64,000 nt of DNA, from positions 23,719 to 87,718 of the forward strand of contig CAKZQZ010000054.1 in assembly GCA_937142855.1 (NCBI GenBank), given 5' to 3'. Below, in pieces: positions 38,278-48,127 of this stretch. Positions within the stretch are counted from its first letter, which is position 1; each line of letters starts with the position of its first letter. The notes beneath the pieces were generated by a model. It made no database searches. It was not told the DNA's origin and saw only the letters and a program-made list of their open reading frames with translations. Made by a program: the position numbers and the translations under genes. This DNA is from an uncultured Alphaproteobacteria bacterium. GTDB taxonomy: Bacteria; Pseudomonadota; Alphaproteobacteria; Puniceispirillales; Marisalimonadaceae.

Positions 38278-39723
38278 ATGAAAATTGCACCAATAATTTA
38301 TCTAATAGGCATGTTGTTGTGCATACTATCTTTGTTTATGATGGTACCAGCTTTTGTAGATTGGTTTTATGGTAATGATGACTGGCCAGCTTTTGTCGGT
38401 TCTTCATTTATAACTTTATTTGTCGGTGCTGTTTGTTTCCTGTCCAATAGAGGAATAGTTACAGAACATCTAGAATTAAGACAAGCTTTCCTATTAACTA
38501 ATAGTGCTTGGATATCAATTGCTCTATTTGGATCTCTACCTTTTATGTTCTCTCAAATTGATATGAGTTTTACTGATGCAATTTTTGAATCTACTTCTGG
38601 AATCACGACTACTGGAGCAACAGTTATAAATAATTTAGATTCAACCTCACATGGTATTTTAATTTGGCGAGCTCTTCTTCAGTGGTTAGGAGGCGTTGGT
38701 ATTATTGTAATGGCATTGGCGGTTTTACCTATGTTGTCAATTGGTGGAATGCAGCTATTTAAAACAGAATCTTATGAAACTCCTGATAAAGTTGTACCCA
38801 AAGCAGCAAGCTTTGCTGCTGGAATAAGTTTAGTATATTTATCATTAACAAGTATTTGGGCGATGATGCTGTGGCTTGCTGGCATGCCTATTTTTGATTC
38901 AATAGCACATGCAATGACAACTCTAGCAACAGGTGGCTACTCTACAAGATCTGATTCTTTAGCAGCTTTTGGATCATCTTCTATAGAAATAATAGTGATT
39001 TTTGGGATGATAGTTGGTTCGCTACCCTTTGTGCATTATTTATCTATAACTAAAAAAGGTTTTAAAAACTTAATAAAAGACGATCAAGTTAAATTATTTT
39101 TGACATTAATAATTTTTGTTGTGTTCATAATATCAATATATTTAAGCTTTCAGGATATACCGTATTCAGAAGCTTTAAGACTGGCAGCTTTTAACGTGAT
39201 CTCTATAATTACTGGAACTGGTTTTGGAACATCAGACTTTAATAATTGGGGAGGTTTTCCAACCGCTATCCTTCTTATTTGTATGTTCGTTGGCGGTTGT
39301 GCAGGGTCAACAACTTGTGGGTTAAGAATGGCAAGAATACAGGTGTTAGTTGCAAACGCAAAAGCTCAAATTTCTAAACTCATAAGACCTCATGCTGTTA
39401 TAGTATCCTATTACAACCAAAAGCCTATTCCAGAAAATGTTGCAGAGTCAGTTATGGGTTTCTTTTTTTTATACATTATATCTTTTGCTGTTATTGCTTG
39501 TCTTTTAGGGATGCTTGGACTGGATCTAATTACAGCTCTTTCTGGTGCTGCATCTGCAATTGGAAACGTTGGTCCCGGGTTAGGCGATATAATTGGACCA
39601 TCAGGTTCCTACCAAACAATACCCGACATGGGAAAGTTTTTTTTATGTGCTGGAATGATTTTAGGTAGGTTAGAGATTTTTGCAATTCTGGTTATGTTTT
39701 CACCACTATTTTGGAAAAATTAA
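38278..39723 (+). CDS. trkH: Trk system potassium uptake protein TrkH
   Basis: The 481-residue membrane protein has the four pore loops of the Trk/Ktr/HKT family: 'STSGITTTGATV' (about 110-121), 'TTLATGGYSTR' (about 214-224), 'SIITGTGFGTSDF' (about 309-321) and 'AASAIGNVGPGL' (about 425-436). The glycine in each filter is kept. TrkH imports K+ with the help of the cytoplasmic TrkA gate, which is not in the window. It converges on hslO with seven bases between the stops. Confidence 0.93.
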   Translation: MKIAPIIYLIGMLLCILSLFMMVPAFVDWFYGNDDWPAFVGSSFITLFVGAVCFLSNRGIVTEHLELRQAFLLTNSAWISIALFGSLPFMFSQIDMSFTDAIFESTSGITTTGATVINNLDSTSHGILIWRALLQWLGGVGIIVMALAVLPMLSIGGMQLFKTESYETPDKVVPKAASFAAGISLVYLSLTSIWAMMLWLAGMPIFDSIAHAMTTLATGGYSTRSDSLAAFGSSSIEIIVIFGMIVGSLPFVHYLSITKKGFKNLIKDDQVKLFLTLIIFVVFIISIYLSFQDIPYSEALRLAAFNVISIITGTGFGTSDFNNWGGFPTAILLICMFVGGCAGSTTCGLRMARIQVLVANAKAQISKLIRPHAVIVSYYNQKPIPENVAESVMGFFFLYIISFAVIACLLGMLGLDLITALSGAASAIGNVGPGLGDIIGPSGSYQTIPDMGKFFLCAGMILGRLEIFAILVMFSPLFWKN

Positions 39724-39730
39724 ATCTTAA

Positions 39731-40606
39731 TTAGTTAGGCCGTGAAAAAAAACGTTCTTTTTTACAAAATTCACAAACAACTTTAATGTCTCCATTTTCA
39801 TCTTCAATTTCACTTAATTCTTTTTTATCTAATTTTTTCAAAGCAAATTGCACTCTATCTTGAGAACAACGGCACTTATCTTTGATTTCAATTTCATCAT
39901 ACGTCGTTACTTTAATTTCGTGAAATAATCTAAAAAGAATATCTTTAGAAGAAAGTTTTGTGGATAAAAACTCTTCTTTTTTTAAAGTTGACAAAAAGCT
40001 TTTTGAAAGCTCCCAAACTTCTTTATTAGCCTCTTCAGAAAATTTATCCTTCATTGGCATTTTTTGCAGCATAATCAAACCACCCGGGAATAAATTCTCT
40101 CTTTTGTGCTGATCTAAATCATAATAGTTAAAAGTAGCAAATTTAGTTTCTAATTGTTCTGAGTTTGAGAAATACGACTCTGTTGCCTTTGAGACCCCTT
40201 CTTCTTCAAGAGCAACAATGCCTTGGTATCTTTTAGAATATTTACCTTGATCTAATGTAAATGAAATATGACCAGAGCCCATTAATTTTAATAAATTAGC
40301 CTCTGTATCTTTAAAACCCTCCTTTAAACCAACATAACCTCTTAAACATCCATCATTTGTTATATCAGCAAACAAAGTATGAACCTCTCCTGAACCTTTT
40401 CCTTGTATTGTAAAAACACCTTCATGTTTCATTCTTGAACCCAAACAAGCTGTTATAGTTAGCGTGTCTGCAAGTAAAGCTTCAATATTGCTGGAATATT
40501 TATGGCGACTAATTATATCATATAAGACCGTATCAAATCTAACTATTAAACCTCTCACTTCATTATTAGCTAGTTGAAATGGAATGATGTGATTTGTACT
40601 ATTCAT
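39731..40606 (-). CDS. hslO: Redox-regulated chaperone Hsp33
   Basis: Hsp33 is a holdase switched on by oxidation. The four zinc-binding cysteines are C245-x-C247 ('CRCSQ') and C278-x2-C281 ('CEFC') at the C-terminus. The N-terminal core has 'GRVIRFD'-like 'RGLIVRFD' and 'FTIQGKGSGEVHTLFADI'. The length of 291 residues is normal. It is nine bases downstream of argF on the same strand and may be transcribed with argD-argF. Confidence 0.93.
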   Translation of the reverse strand: MNSTNHIIPFQLANNEVRGLIVRFDTVLYDIISRHKYSSNIEALLADTLTITACLGSRMKHEGVFTIQGKGSGEVHTLFADITNDGCLRGYVGLKEGFKDTEANLLKLMGSGHISFTLDQGKYSKRYQGIVALEEEGVSKATESYFSNSEQLETKFATFNYYDLDQHKRENLFPGGLIMLQKMPMKDKFSEEANKEVWELSKSFLSTLKKEEFLSTKLSSKDILFRLFHEIKVTTYDEIEIKDKCRCSQDRVQFALKKLDKKELSEIEDENGDIKVVCEFCKKERFFSRPN

Positions 40607-40615
40607 GTAATATTT

Positions 40616-41503
40616 TTAATTAAAGCAAAATTGCATAATAGCTTTTTGTGCATGCAACCTATTTTCTGCCTCATCAAAAATAACTGAATTAGCACTTTCA
40701 ATAACTTCTGAAGTAACTTCTTTGTTACGGTAAGCTGGTAAACAATGCATGAAAATAACATCTTTATCTGCTAACTTTATAATTTTTTCATTTACTTGAA
40801 ATGGAATGAATTTTTCCTCAGGCAATGGATCTGTCTCTCCCATGGAGTTCCAAGTGTCTGTAATTATACAATTAGCTCCATGAGCCGCTTCTAATGGATC
40901 ATGTGTTACAATAATGTTTTTATTCCTATCTTGGGCCCAGGCCAAAGTCTCTTTATCAGGGTTAATACCCTCAGGACATGCTATATAGAGCCTTATATTT
41001 AATAATGCTGAGGCTTCAATCCAACTTTGTAAAACATTATTACAATCTCCAAACCATCCAACTTTTTGGTTTTCAAAGTTCCCTAGATTCTCTTTGATTG
41101 TAATTAAATCTGCTATAACCTGACAAGGATGACTGAAATCTGTTAACGCATTTATAACAGGTATAGAAGAGGTCTCAGCATATTTAATCAACTGATTATG
41201 ACCAAAACACCTTATAACTATCAAATCAGCATACCTTTCTAAAACTCGAGCAGTATCTTCAATAGTCTCCCTTTCGCCTAGCTGCATTTCTTTTTCGTTA
41301 AGAATATAACTTTTTCCACCTAATTGATTAATTCCAATTTCAAAAGAAACTCGAGTTCTTAGAGAAGGCTTTTCAAATATAAGCACCACGTGTTTATTAT
41401 TCATAAAATTTGGGTAAGGCTCTTTTTTCCACTTTAAAGAAAGAGAGATCAAATCTAAAAGTTGATCTTTTGAAAGATCTTTTAAATCAATAAAGTTAGG
41501 CAT
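40616..41503 (-). CDS. argF: Ornithine carbamoyltransferase
   Basis: ArgF makes citrulline from ornithine and carbamoyl phosphate. The ornithine loop ends in 'HCLPAYRNKEV' with C254, and 'HPCQVIADL' is conserved. The carbamoyl-phosphate motif reads S47-L-R-T-R ('KPSLRTRVSFE'), with leucine where many enzymes have threonine. The protein has 295 residues, slightly short of the common 305. It follows argD by three bases, forming an argD-argF pair. Confidence 0.95.
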   Translation of the reverse strand: MPNFIDLKDLSKDQLLDLISLSLKWKKEPYPNFMNNKHVVLIFEKPSLRTRVSFEIGINQLGGKSYILNEKEMQLGERETIEDTARVLERYADLIVIRCFGHNQLIKYAETSSIPVINALTDFSHPCQVIADLITIKENLGNFENQKVGWFGDCNNVLQSWIEASALLNIRLYIACPEGINPDKETLAWAQDRNKNIIVTHDPLEAAHGANCIITDTWNSMGETDPLPEEKFIPFQVNEKIIKLADKDVIFMHCLPAYRNKEVTSEVIESANSVIFDEAENRLHAQKAIMQFCFN

Positions 41504-41505
41504 TT

Positions 41506-42702
41506 TTACTTTGTTTTCATTTCTATAATAACGTTTTTGAGTATATCAAAGGCTTTATCGACTTCCTCTTTCGAGGTATTTAGAGGAGGTAGTAATCTAA
41601 TAGTATTTTCGGCAGCTCCTACTAACAATAAACCTTTATCTCTTGCAACATTACCAAAATTTCCAGCCGTAACTTTCTCATCTAATTGAAAGCCCCTTAA
41701 CATTCCTGAACCTTTTTTATGAACTAAAATTGGTGAATTTTGTAAATCATGTTTTAATAGTTCATCCATTTTTTTGTCAAAATAGGTAACCATTTTCTTT
41801 AAATCATCAAGAAAATTATTTTCTAACAAAAGATCTAAAACAGCGTTTGCGGATCGCATTGCTAAAGGGTTTCCTCCAAATGTGCTTCCATGAGTTCCAG
41901 GTATCATTGCATCACCAACATTAGCTCTTGCTAGAACAGCACCTACAGGAAACCCTCCTCCAAGACCTTTTGCAAGAGCAATGATATCAGGTTCAATTCC
42001 TTCTTGTTGATAAGCGAACAAAGACCCTGATCTTCCCATTCCAATTTGCACTTCGTCTGAAATTAATAAAGAACCATTTTGTTTAGCAATCTCCTGAAGC
42101 GATTTAAGATAACCTGGAGGAGCTTTTCTCGCACCTCCTTCACCTTGGACAGGTTCGACCAGAATGGCTGCAACATGCTTCCCAATATTTTTTTTAAGAT
42201 TTTCTATATCTCCCCACTCAACGTGAGTGAAACCTTGTGCTGATGGACCAAAACCTTCTCGAAATAACGGTCTATCATTTGCAGCTAACATTGCTAACGT
42301 GCGGCCATGGAAAGCGCCTGTTGCACAAATTATCTCTGTTCTATCTTTATCTCCATTTGCCCAGGCATATCTTCTCGCCACCTTAACTGCTCCTTCTGTA
42401 GCCTCAGCTCCAGAATTGCAGAAAAAAACTCTATCTGCGCAAGAATTTGCAACAAGTTTTTCAGCCACTGTTTCTTGCTCTGGTATTCTATAAAGATTAG
42501 ATGTATGCCATAATTTTGATGCTTGATCTTGAAGAGCTTCTACAAGTTTAGGATGGCAATGACCAAATGCGTTTACAGCTATCCCACTGGCATAATCTAA
42601 ATATCTTTTTCCATCTTCGGAAATTAAAAAACTACCCTCGCCATGAGTAAAAGCAATGTCAATTCTTCCATATGTAGTCATTATAGATGGGCTGATAGGC
42701 AT
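41506..42702 (-). CDS. argD: Acetylornithine aminotransferase
   Basis: The 398-residue class III PLP aminotransferase binds PLP through K245 in 'IALAKGLGGGFP', with the aspartate in 'ISDEVQIGMGRSG' contacting the ring nitrogen and 'HGSTFGGNPLA' near the phosphate. ArgD makes N-acetylornithine and may also act in lysine synthesis. Being paired with argF supports the arginine role over other members such as GABA transaminase. Confidence 0.93.
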   Translation of the reverse strand: MPISPSIMTTYGRIDIAFTHGEGSFLISEDGKRYLDYASGIAVNAFGHCHPKLVEALQDQASKLWHTSNLYRIPEQETVAEKLVANSCADRVFFCNSGAEATEGAVKVARRYAWANGDKDRTEIICATGAFHGRTLAMLAANDRPLFREGFGPSAQGFTHVEWGDIENLKKNIGKHVAAILVEPVQGEGGARKAPPGYLKSLQEIAKQNGSLLISDEVQIGMGRSGSLFAYQQEGIEPDIIALAKGLGGGFPVGAVLARANVGDAMIPGTHGSTFGGNPLAMRSANAVLDLLLENNFLDDLKKMVTYFDKKMDELLKHDLQNSPILVHKKGSGMLRGFQLDEKVTAGNFGNVARDKGLLLVGAAENTIRLLPPLNTSKEEVDKAFDILKNVIIEMKTK

Positions 42703-42775
42703 TTTAGAACTCTTTTATAAATTTATAATTAAACATATTAACAAGATTAAACATAAACAAACAATGAAGAAAAAA

Positions 42776-43924
42776 CTATATAAAATGTTTAGATAATTTT
42801 AGTCCTTGAGCTTGATAATTACTAGTACCTCCAGCTTCACCATATAAAAAACTTGGTACATTCGCCATTGGTTCATAAACTAATCTGCAGATTGTTTGTT
42901 CTTGTTCTATCAAAAAAGGAACATCATGAGACCTTATCTCTAAAACAGCTTTTGTTTTAGATGCTCCCAATTCTGATAACCCAAACCCAGGGTCAAAAAA
43001 ACCAGCGTAATGTGCTCTAAATTCTCCAACTTTAGTATCATAGGCTCTCATTTCAGCAGCGTAATTAGAAGGTACAGAAACATATTCTTTACTTGCTAAA
43101 ATATAAAAAGCATCTGGGCTCAGTACTAATCCAGATGAAGAAGTCCCATTTTTAGAATTACTATTTTGATAAACTAAATCTTCAGTTGTAATTTTTTCCC
43201 AAAAAGATTCTCTTTTATAAAAACCAGGTTTATCAACGTCAATAAGTCTTGTATGCTTTCGTGCCCTATATCCAATTAATCCATTCTCACCAACAAGATC
43301 AACTGACAAAGGAACTCCATTTTTTATTTTATCAGGGAGACTATCATTGTCTTCAGTTCTCACCAGTCCTACATGCTTCTGAAGAATTTCCATTTCCTTA
43401 TCAGTGGTAATTGAATACCCTCTTCTTATTCTAAGTTGATTGAGCCTGGAACCTGTTCGAACAAGGACTGAAAATGTTCTCGGTGAAATTTCTGCATAAA
43501 GGGGACCCTTATATCCAGCAGGAACATCCTCAAACTCTTGTGCTCCATCTACGATTAACCTAGTAAAAACGTCTAATCTACCAGTAGAACTTTTAGGATT
43601 TGCAATACCAGACAAATTATCTGTTAAGGAAACATTTTCCAAAAGTTTTACTATATATACACAACCACATTCTAAAACCGCTCCATCTAAGAGGCTAAAT
43701 TCATGCATTGCAAAATCTTTTAATCTTTCTGAAACTAAATTGCCTTTCCCAGGCAAGAAAGACGCCGGCACTCTCCAAGCTCTTATACCTAACCTTAGGT
43801 CAATTGATGCCGGCTGAATAATATCCTTATCAATTTCTTGATCACTACTAATAATGTTTTTAGCAACTAATTCAGTTATTTCTTGTCCAGACAAAACACC
43901 AGGTACTTTTTTAATGTCATTCAT
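42776..43924 (-). CDS. dcd: 2'-deoxycytidine 5'-triphosphate deaminase, long alphaproteobacterial form
   Basis: The 382-residue protein starts with the Dcd signature 'DIIQPASIDLRLG' (about 34-46). It carries two related dUTPase-like halves, the second ending in 'FDPGFGLSELGASKTKAVLEI'. It is about twice as long as E. coli Dcd (193 residues), as is usual for this group in alphaproteobacteria. It would supply dUTP for dTMP synthesis. Whether both halves are catalytic is not clear from reading. Confidence 0.85.
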   Translation of the reverse strand: MNDIKKVPGVLSGQEITELVAKNIISSDQEIDKDIIQPASIDLRLGIRAWRVPASFLPGKGNLVSERLKDFAMHEFSLLDGAVLECGCVYIVKLLENVSLTDNLSGIANPKSSTGRLDVFTRLIVDGAQEFEDVPAGYKGPLYAEISPRTFSVLVRTGSRLNQLRIRRGYSITTDKEMEILQKHVGLVRTEDNDSLPDKIKNGVPLSVDLVGENGLIGYRARKHTRLIDVDKPGFYKRESFWEKITTEDLVYQNSNSKNGTSSSGLVLSPDAFYILASKEYVSVPSNYAAEMRAYDTKVGEFRAHYAGFFDPGFGLSELGASKTKAVLEIRSHDVPFLIEQEQTICRLVYEPMANVPSFLYGEAGGTSNYQAQGLKLSKHFI

Positions 43925-43950
43925 AATATGTTTTCCAAAATTTTAACATT

Positions 43951-44760
43951 CTAGGATCTTAGCCTATAACCTGATTTAAGAACATACCATGCAAAAAAAC
44001 TAAGCCCTAAATTACATAAAAATAAAATCAAACTTCCTTGTATGGGCGATGCATCACTTATTCCTAAAAAACTATATCGCAATCCATCTATAGCATAAAA
44101 AATAGGATTGCAATAAGCCACTAGTTTAAGCGTCTCTGGCAATCTTTCTATTGAGTAAAATGTTCCTGACAAAAAAGCTAATGGCTGAATAACAAAGTTA
44201 GAAATTATTGCTAATTGATCGAATTTTTGAGCCCATATTCCTGCCAGCATGCCAATAATAGCTAATGTAAAAGCTCCTTGAAATAAAAATAAAATCATCC
44301 AAAAAAAATGATTTGGTAAACTAAGTATTCCCAAGGACCAAAGTAATAAAAAAGATCCCATAAAAACAAATAGCCCTCTTGTTACTCCAGCTAAAGCATG
44401 TGCTATTAAAATCTCTATTGGTCCAAGTGGCGACATCAAAAGGTCTACGATTGACCCCTGCACCTTGGCAGTCATAAAAGCTGAAGAGACATTAGCAAAC
44501 GCATTTTGAATAACGCTCATCATAATTAATCCAGGCACTAAAAAAGTAATAAATGGTATTCCTTGCAAACCCGCACTCCTATCAATTGCTATAGAAAATA
44601 CAATTACAAAAAGTAATGTGGTTACCATGGGGGCAGTTATTGTTTGTAAAAAAACATTAGTAAATCTTTTAACTTCCTTTAAATATAAAGTAAAAAAACC
44701 ACTCCAATTGACCTTACCAATTTCACGTTTTACACCTAGATTTACATTATAATTTTTCAA
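43951..44760 (-). CDS. ABC-2 type transporter permease
   Basis: The 269-residue protein has about six hydrophobic helices and the ABC-2 pattern, with 'LMSPLGPIEILIAHAL' in the coupling region and 'GTFYSIERLPETLKL' near the end. It starts with TTG at 44760, supported by AAGGAC eight bases upstream. No ATPase gene is beside it, so the partner must be elsewhere. The family exports polysaccharides, lipids or drugs; the substrate is unknown. Confidence 0.83.
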   Translation of the reverse strand: MKNYNVNLGVKREIGKVNWSGFFTLYLKEVKRFTNVFLQTITAPMVTTLLFVIVFSIAIDRSAGLQGIPFITFLVPGLIMMSVIQNAFANVSSAFMTAKVQGSIVDLLMSPLGPIEILIAHALAGVTRGLFVFMGSFLLLWSLGILSLPNHFFWMILFLFQGAFTLAIIGMLAGIWAQKFDQLAIISNFVIQPLAFLSGTFYSIERLPETLKLVAYCNPIFYAIDGLRYSFLGISDASPIQGSLILFLCNLGLSFFAWYVLKSGYRLRS

Positions 44761-44830
44761 TAACTTGTCCTTATAATTAAAATATTTATAATCTTATTAA
44801 AAATAATGCTGTTAAAGTTAATTAACATTA

Positions 44831-45400
44831 ATGGATCTTTTTATGAATAATAAAGATAAAATAATCAAAAAATTAAGAAACTCATCAATGTCATATTTAG
44901 CACGTTATGAAGTTTCAACATATCAATTCGAAAATACCCTTAAAAGAAAAATGTCTTACTACGAAAATGATCTTAAAGAAGAAGAGAAAAAAAATATACT
45001 AAACTTAATTAAAGAAGAAATGCTTAAAGCAAAGTTTATTGATGATGCAAGATATGCAGAAATTAAAACTAGGTCTCTTAGAAGACAAGGTGGATCTATT
45101 AAGTTTATTTATGCCAAACTTAAAGAAAAAGGAATATCAAATGAAATAATCCAATCTTCTATTGAAATGGTTGATAATGGGCTTGAAAACCCAGAAATAA
45201 AAGCTGCTATTCAATTTATGAAAAAGAAAAGTATTGGAATATTTTCCTGTAAAAACTCAATTGCCGATGAAAAAGATAAATATAATTTAAAACAGAAATG
45301 GCTTGGTTCTCTGTCAAGGAAAGGTTTTTCTTTAGAAACCATTAAGAAAGTTATTGATATTAACGATATCAATAATGCAAATTTAATTTTAGAAGAGTAA
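44831..45400 (+). CDS. recX: RecX family regulatory protein
   Basis: The 189-residue (or 185-residue) protein is a helical RecX-type repeat protein. Conserved stretches are 'YLARYEVSTYQFENTLKRKM', 'FIDDARYAEIKTRSLRRQGGS' and 'LSRKGFSLETIKKVI'. RecX binds RecA filaments and tempers their activity. recA is not in the window. An in-frame ATG at 44843 with GGA upstream may be the true start. Lysine-rich, as expected for this AT-rich genome. Confidence 0.82.
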   Translation: MDLFMNNKDKIIKKLRNSSMSYLARYEVSTYQFENTLKRKMSYYENDLKEEEKKNILNLIKEEMLKAKFIDDARYAEIKTRSLRRQGGSIKFIYAKLKEKGISNEIIQSSIEMVDNGLENPEIKAAIQFMKKKSIGIFSCKNSIADEKDKYNLKQKWLGSLSRKGFSLETIKKVIDINDINNANLILEE

Positions 45401-45421
45401 TTGTAAATTAGGGAGCATTAA

Positions 45422-47362
45422 ATGTCAGATATAAATTTATATAAACCATCATCTAATATTGTTGAAAACTCTCATGTAAACCATGAAGTCTACGAAAAGA
45501 TGTATGAAGAATCTATAAATTCTCCTTCAATTTTTTGGGCAAAACATGGAAAAAGAATTGATTGGATAAAGCCCTACTCAAAAGTTAATGAGGTTTCATA
45601 TAATAAAGATGACCTTCGTATTAAATGGTTTGAGGATGGAACTCTGAACGCAAGTTTTAATTGCCTTGATAGACATATAAAAACTAAAGGAGAAAGTACT
45701 GCGATAATTTGGGAAGGCGATGACCCAAGCGAAAGTAAAAACATAACCTATAACGAGCTTTATAAAGACGTTTGCAAATTTGCAAATGTTTTAAAAAAAG
45801 CTGGTGCCCAAAAAGGTGACCGTGTAACAATTTATATGCCAATGATACCAGAAGCAACAATTGCAATGTTGGCTTGCACAAGAATAGGAGCAATCCACTC
45901 TGTTGTTTTTGGAGGGTTTTCTCCTGATGCATTAGCTGGACGCATAGAAGATTGTAATTCATCAATTATTATCACCGCTGATGAAGGTATTAGGGGAGGA
46001 AAAAAAATTCCTCTTAAAACTAATACTGACGAAGCCATATCCAAAGCAAAGATGTGCAAAACTACTATAGTTGTTAAAAGAACTGGTGGAGAAATTAATT
46101 GGATAGATGGTCAAGATATCTGGTACCACGAAGAGATGGCACTAGCATCCTCTGATTGTTTGCCTACAGAAATGAATGCTGAAGATCCTATGTTTATATT
46201 ATACACATCTGGATCAACTGGAAAACCCAAAGGTGTATTACATACTACTGGTGGGTATATGGTTTATGCTTCTATGACACACCATTATGTATTTGATTAT
46301 CAAGAAAATGAGATTTATTGGTGTACCGCTGATGTAGGGTGGGTAACAGGTCATTCATATATAGTGTATGGCCCACTATCTAACGGCGCTACAACTCTAA
46401 TGTTTGAAGGTGTTCCAAATTATCCTACTGTTAGCAGGTTTTGGGAAATTGTAGATAAACACAAAGTAAATATTTTCTATACTGCACCGACAGCAATAAG
46501 AGCGCTAATGGCTGAAGGAGATGAACCTGTAAAAAAAACAAGTCGTTCTAGTTTAAGAATATTAGGCAGTGTTGGAGAACCTATTAACCCTGAAGCATGG
46601 AATTGGTATAACAATGTTGTGGGGGACGGGAAATGCCCAATAGTTGATACATGGTGGCAAACTGAAACTGGTGGCATATTAATCACTCCTCTTCCAGGAG
46701 CTACTCCTACAAAACCAGGATCTGCAACAAAACCATTTTTTGGAATAAAGCCGGTTCTAGTAGATAATGAAAACAATGAACTAGATGGTCCTTCAGAAGG
46801 AAATTTATGTATTGATATGTCATGGCCAGGTCAAATGAGAACAGTATATGGAGATCATCAAAGATTTATAGATACTTACTTTACAACATTTCCAGGAAGA
46901 TATTTTTCTGGTGATGGATGCAAAAGAGATGAAGATGGTTATTATTGGATAACAGGAAGAGTTGATGATGTCATTAATGTATCAGGTCATAGGATGGGAA
47001 CAGCAGAGGTAGAATCTGCATTAGTAGCTCATTCTGATGTTGCTGAAGCTGCTGTTGTTGGGTATCCACATGATATTAAAGGTCAAGGTATCTATGCCTA
47101 TGTAACATTGAACATAGGTGTGCCTGAATCAGAAGAATTATTATTAGAATTAAAGCAATGGGTTAGAAAAGAAATAGGGCCTATCGCTTCTCCAGACTTA
47201 ATTCAATTTGCACCTGGTCTACCAAAAACAAGATCTGGTAAAATAATGAGAAGAATTTTAAGAAAAATTGCTGCTAATGAGCATAAAGAGCTTGGTGATG
47301 TCTCTACTTTAGCTGACCCACTTGTTGTTCAAAATTTAGTAGAAAACAGAAAAAATATATGA
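45422..47362 (+). CDS. acs: Acetyl-coenzyme A synthetase
   Basis: This 646-residue AMP-forming ligase activates acetate. The adenylation loop is '[20 protein letters not shown]', and '[11 protein letters not shown]' and '[14 protein letters not shown]' follow. The catalytic and acetylatable lysine is K607 in 'TRSGKIMRR'. The 'HTTGGY' tail separates it from PrpE, encoded at 28-30 kb. GGGAG precedes the ATG. Together with pckA it suggests growth on small organic acids. Confidence 0.95.
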   Translation: MSDINLYKPSSNIVENSHVNHEVYEKMYEESINSPSIFWAKHGKRIDWIKPYSKVNEVSYNKDDLRIKWFEDGTLNASFNCLDRHIKTKGESTAIIWEGDDPSESKNITYNELYKDVCKFANVLKKAGAQKGDRVTIYMPMIPEATIAMLACTRIGAIHSVVFGGFSPDALAGRIEDCNSSIIITADEGIRGGKKIPLKTNTDEAISKAKMCKTTIVVKRTGGEINWIDGQDIWYHEEMALASSDCLPTEMNAEDPMFILYTSGSTGKPKGVLHTTGGYMVYASMTHHYVFDYQENEIYWCTADVGWVTGHSYIVYGPLSNGATTLMFEGVPNYPTVSRFWEIVDKHKVNIFYTAPTAIRALMAEGDEPVKKTSRSSLRILGSVGEPINPEAWNWYNNVVGDGKCPIVDTWWQTETGGILITPLPGATPTKPGSATKPFFGIKPVLVDNENNELDGPSEGNLCIDMSWPGQMRTVYGDHQRFIDTYFTTFPGRYFSGDGCKRDEDGYYWITGRVDDVINVSGHRMGTAEVESALVAHSDVAEAAVVGYPHDIKGQGIYAYVTLNIGVPESEELLLELKQWVRKEIGPIASPDLIQFAPGLPKTRSGKIMRRILRKIAANEHKELGDVSTLADPLVVQNLVENRKNI

Positions 47363-47369
47363 GTTTGAT

Positions 47370-48110
47370 TTAAACACCCCATATTCTATTTGCAAATTCT
47401 GGATAAAACTCAGAAACCATTGGTGCTATGCACTTTCTTAGAGTTTCTATTCGAGTTTTGTCAGGCAAATCCATTTCTGAGAGATCTTTATCAACATCAA
47501 AATCAAAACCTGTTAATTCGATGATACTATCTAAAGTCTCATTCATATTTAATTTAAATAAAGAAAATTTTTTTTGCTTCTTATTGAATTTAAATAACGC
47601 TCTATTTGTTAATAAATATTTGGGTCCGCCTGGCCTATATATATTATCATCAGACACTCCAGGAGCAGAAATAAAATCTACATTTTTTACAAGGGTTCTT
47701 GGAGAATGCTCTTCTCTAAACAAAATTATTTGGGGAACAACAAAATACATCAAAGGAGAACCAAACGATCCTGGAAACCTCTTGTCAACATTTGGATACT
47801 CTCCAGTTCCAACTAAATTTATATTTGCGTTACCATCAATTTGGATTCCACCTAAAAAAAAGGTATCTATCCTTCCTTGAGCAGCACAATCAAAAAGTTC
47901 TCGAGCTCCATCCGTAAAATTATTATATTTATTAGAATGTAAAATAGTTACTCTTAATCTTTTATTGAAATTTTTAGCTTCTTCTTTAGCTAGCAAAGCT
48001 GCTGCTCCAGGTATTGGAGATGCTGCTCCAACAGCTACATGATTATCATTTTTTAATAAATTAGCTAATTGGCTTATTAAGAGCTCTTCTCTTTTTATAT
48101 TTAAATTCAC
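47370..48110 (-). CDS. Class I CoA-transferase family, subunit B
   Basis: The 246-residue protein matches the GctB/IpdB-like half of the two-chain CoA-transferase family, with 'VAVGAASPIPGAAALLA' (about 25-41), 'QGRIDTFFLGGIQIDGNANIN' and 'PRTLVKNVDFISAPG'. The start is GTG at 48110. The glutamate that class I transferases use in an 'S-E-N/x-G'-type loop is not visible at the expected place, where the sequence reads 'ILHSNKYNNFTDGARELFD'. It may therefore be hydrolase/lyase-like, as IpdAB is, rather than a transferase. The substrate is unknown. Confidence 0.75.
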   Translation of the reverse strand: MNLNIKREELLISQLANLLKNDNHVAVGAASPIPGAAALLAKEEAKNFNKRLRVTILHSNKYNNFTDGARELFDCAAQGRIDTFFLGGIQIDGNANINLVGTGEYPNVDKRFPGSFGSPLMYFVVPQIILFREEHSPRTLVKNVDFISAPGVSDDNIYRPGGPKYLLTNRALFKFNKKQKKFSLFKLNMNETLDSIIELTGFDFDVDKDLSEMDLPDKTRIETLRKCIAPMVSEFYPEFANRIWGV

Positions 48111-48127
48111 TAATTCTAAACCTTAAA

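Noticed and set aside
39743..39766. A/T-rich inverted repeat after trkH
   Set aside because: Falls in hslO coding sequence for its cysteine-rich end and has internal mismatches.
46477..46776. 99-codon open frame opposite acs
   Set aside because: Antisense to conserved Acs motifs; a by-product of codon use.
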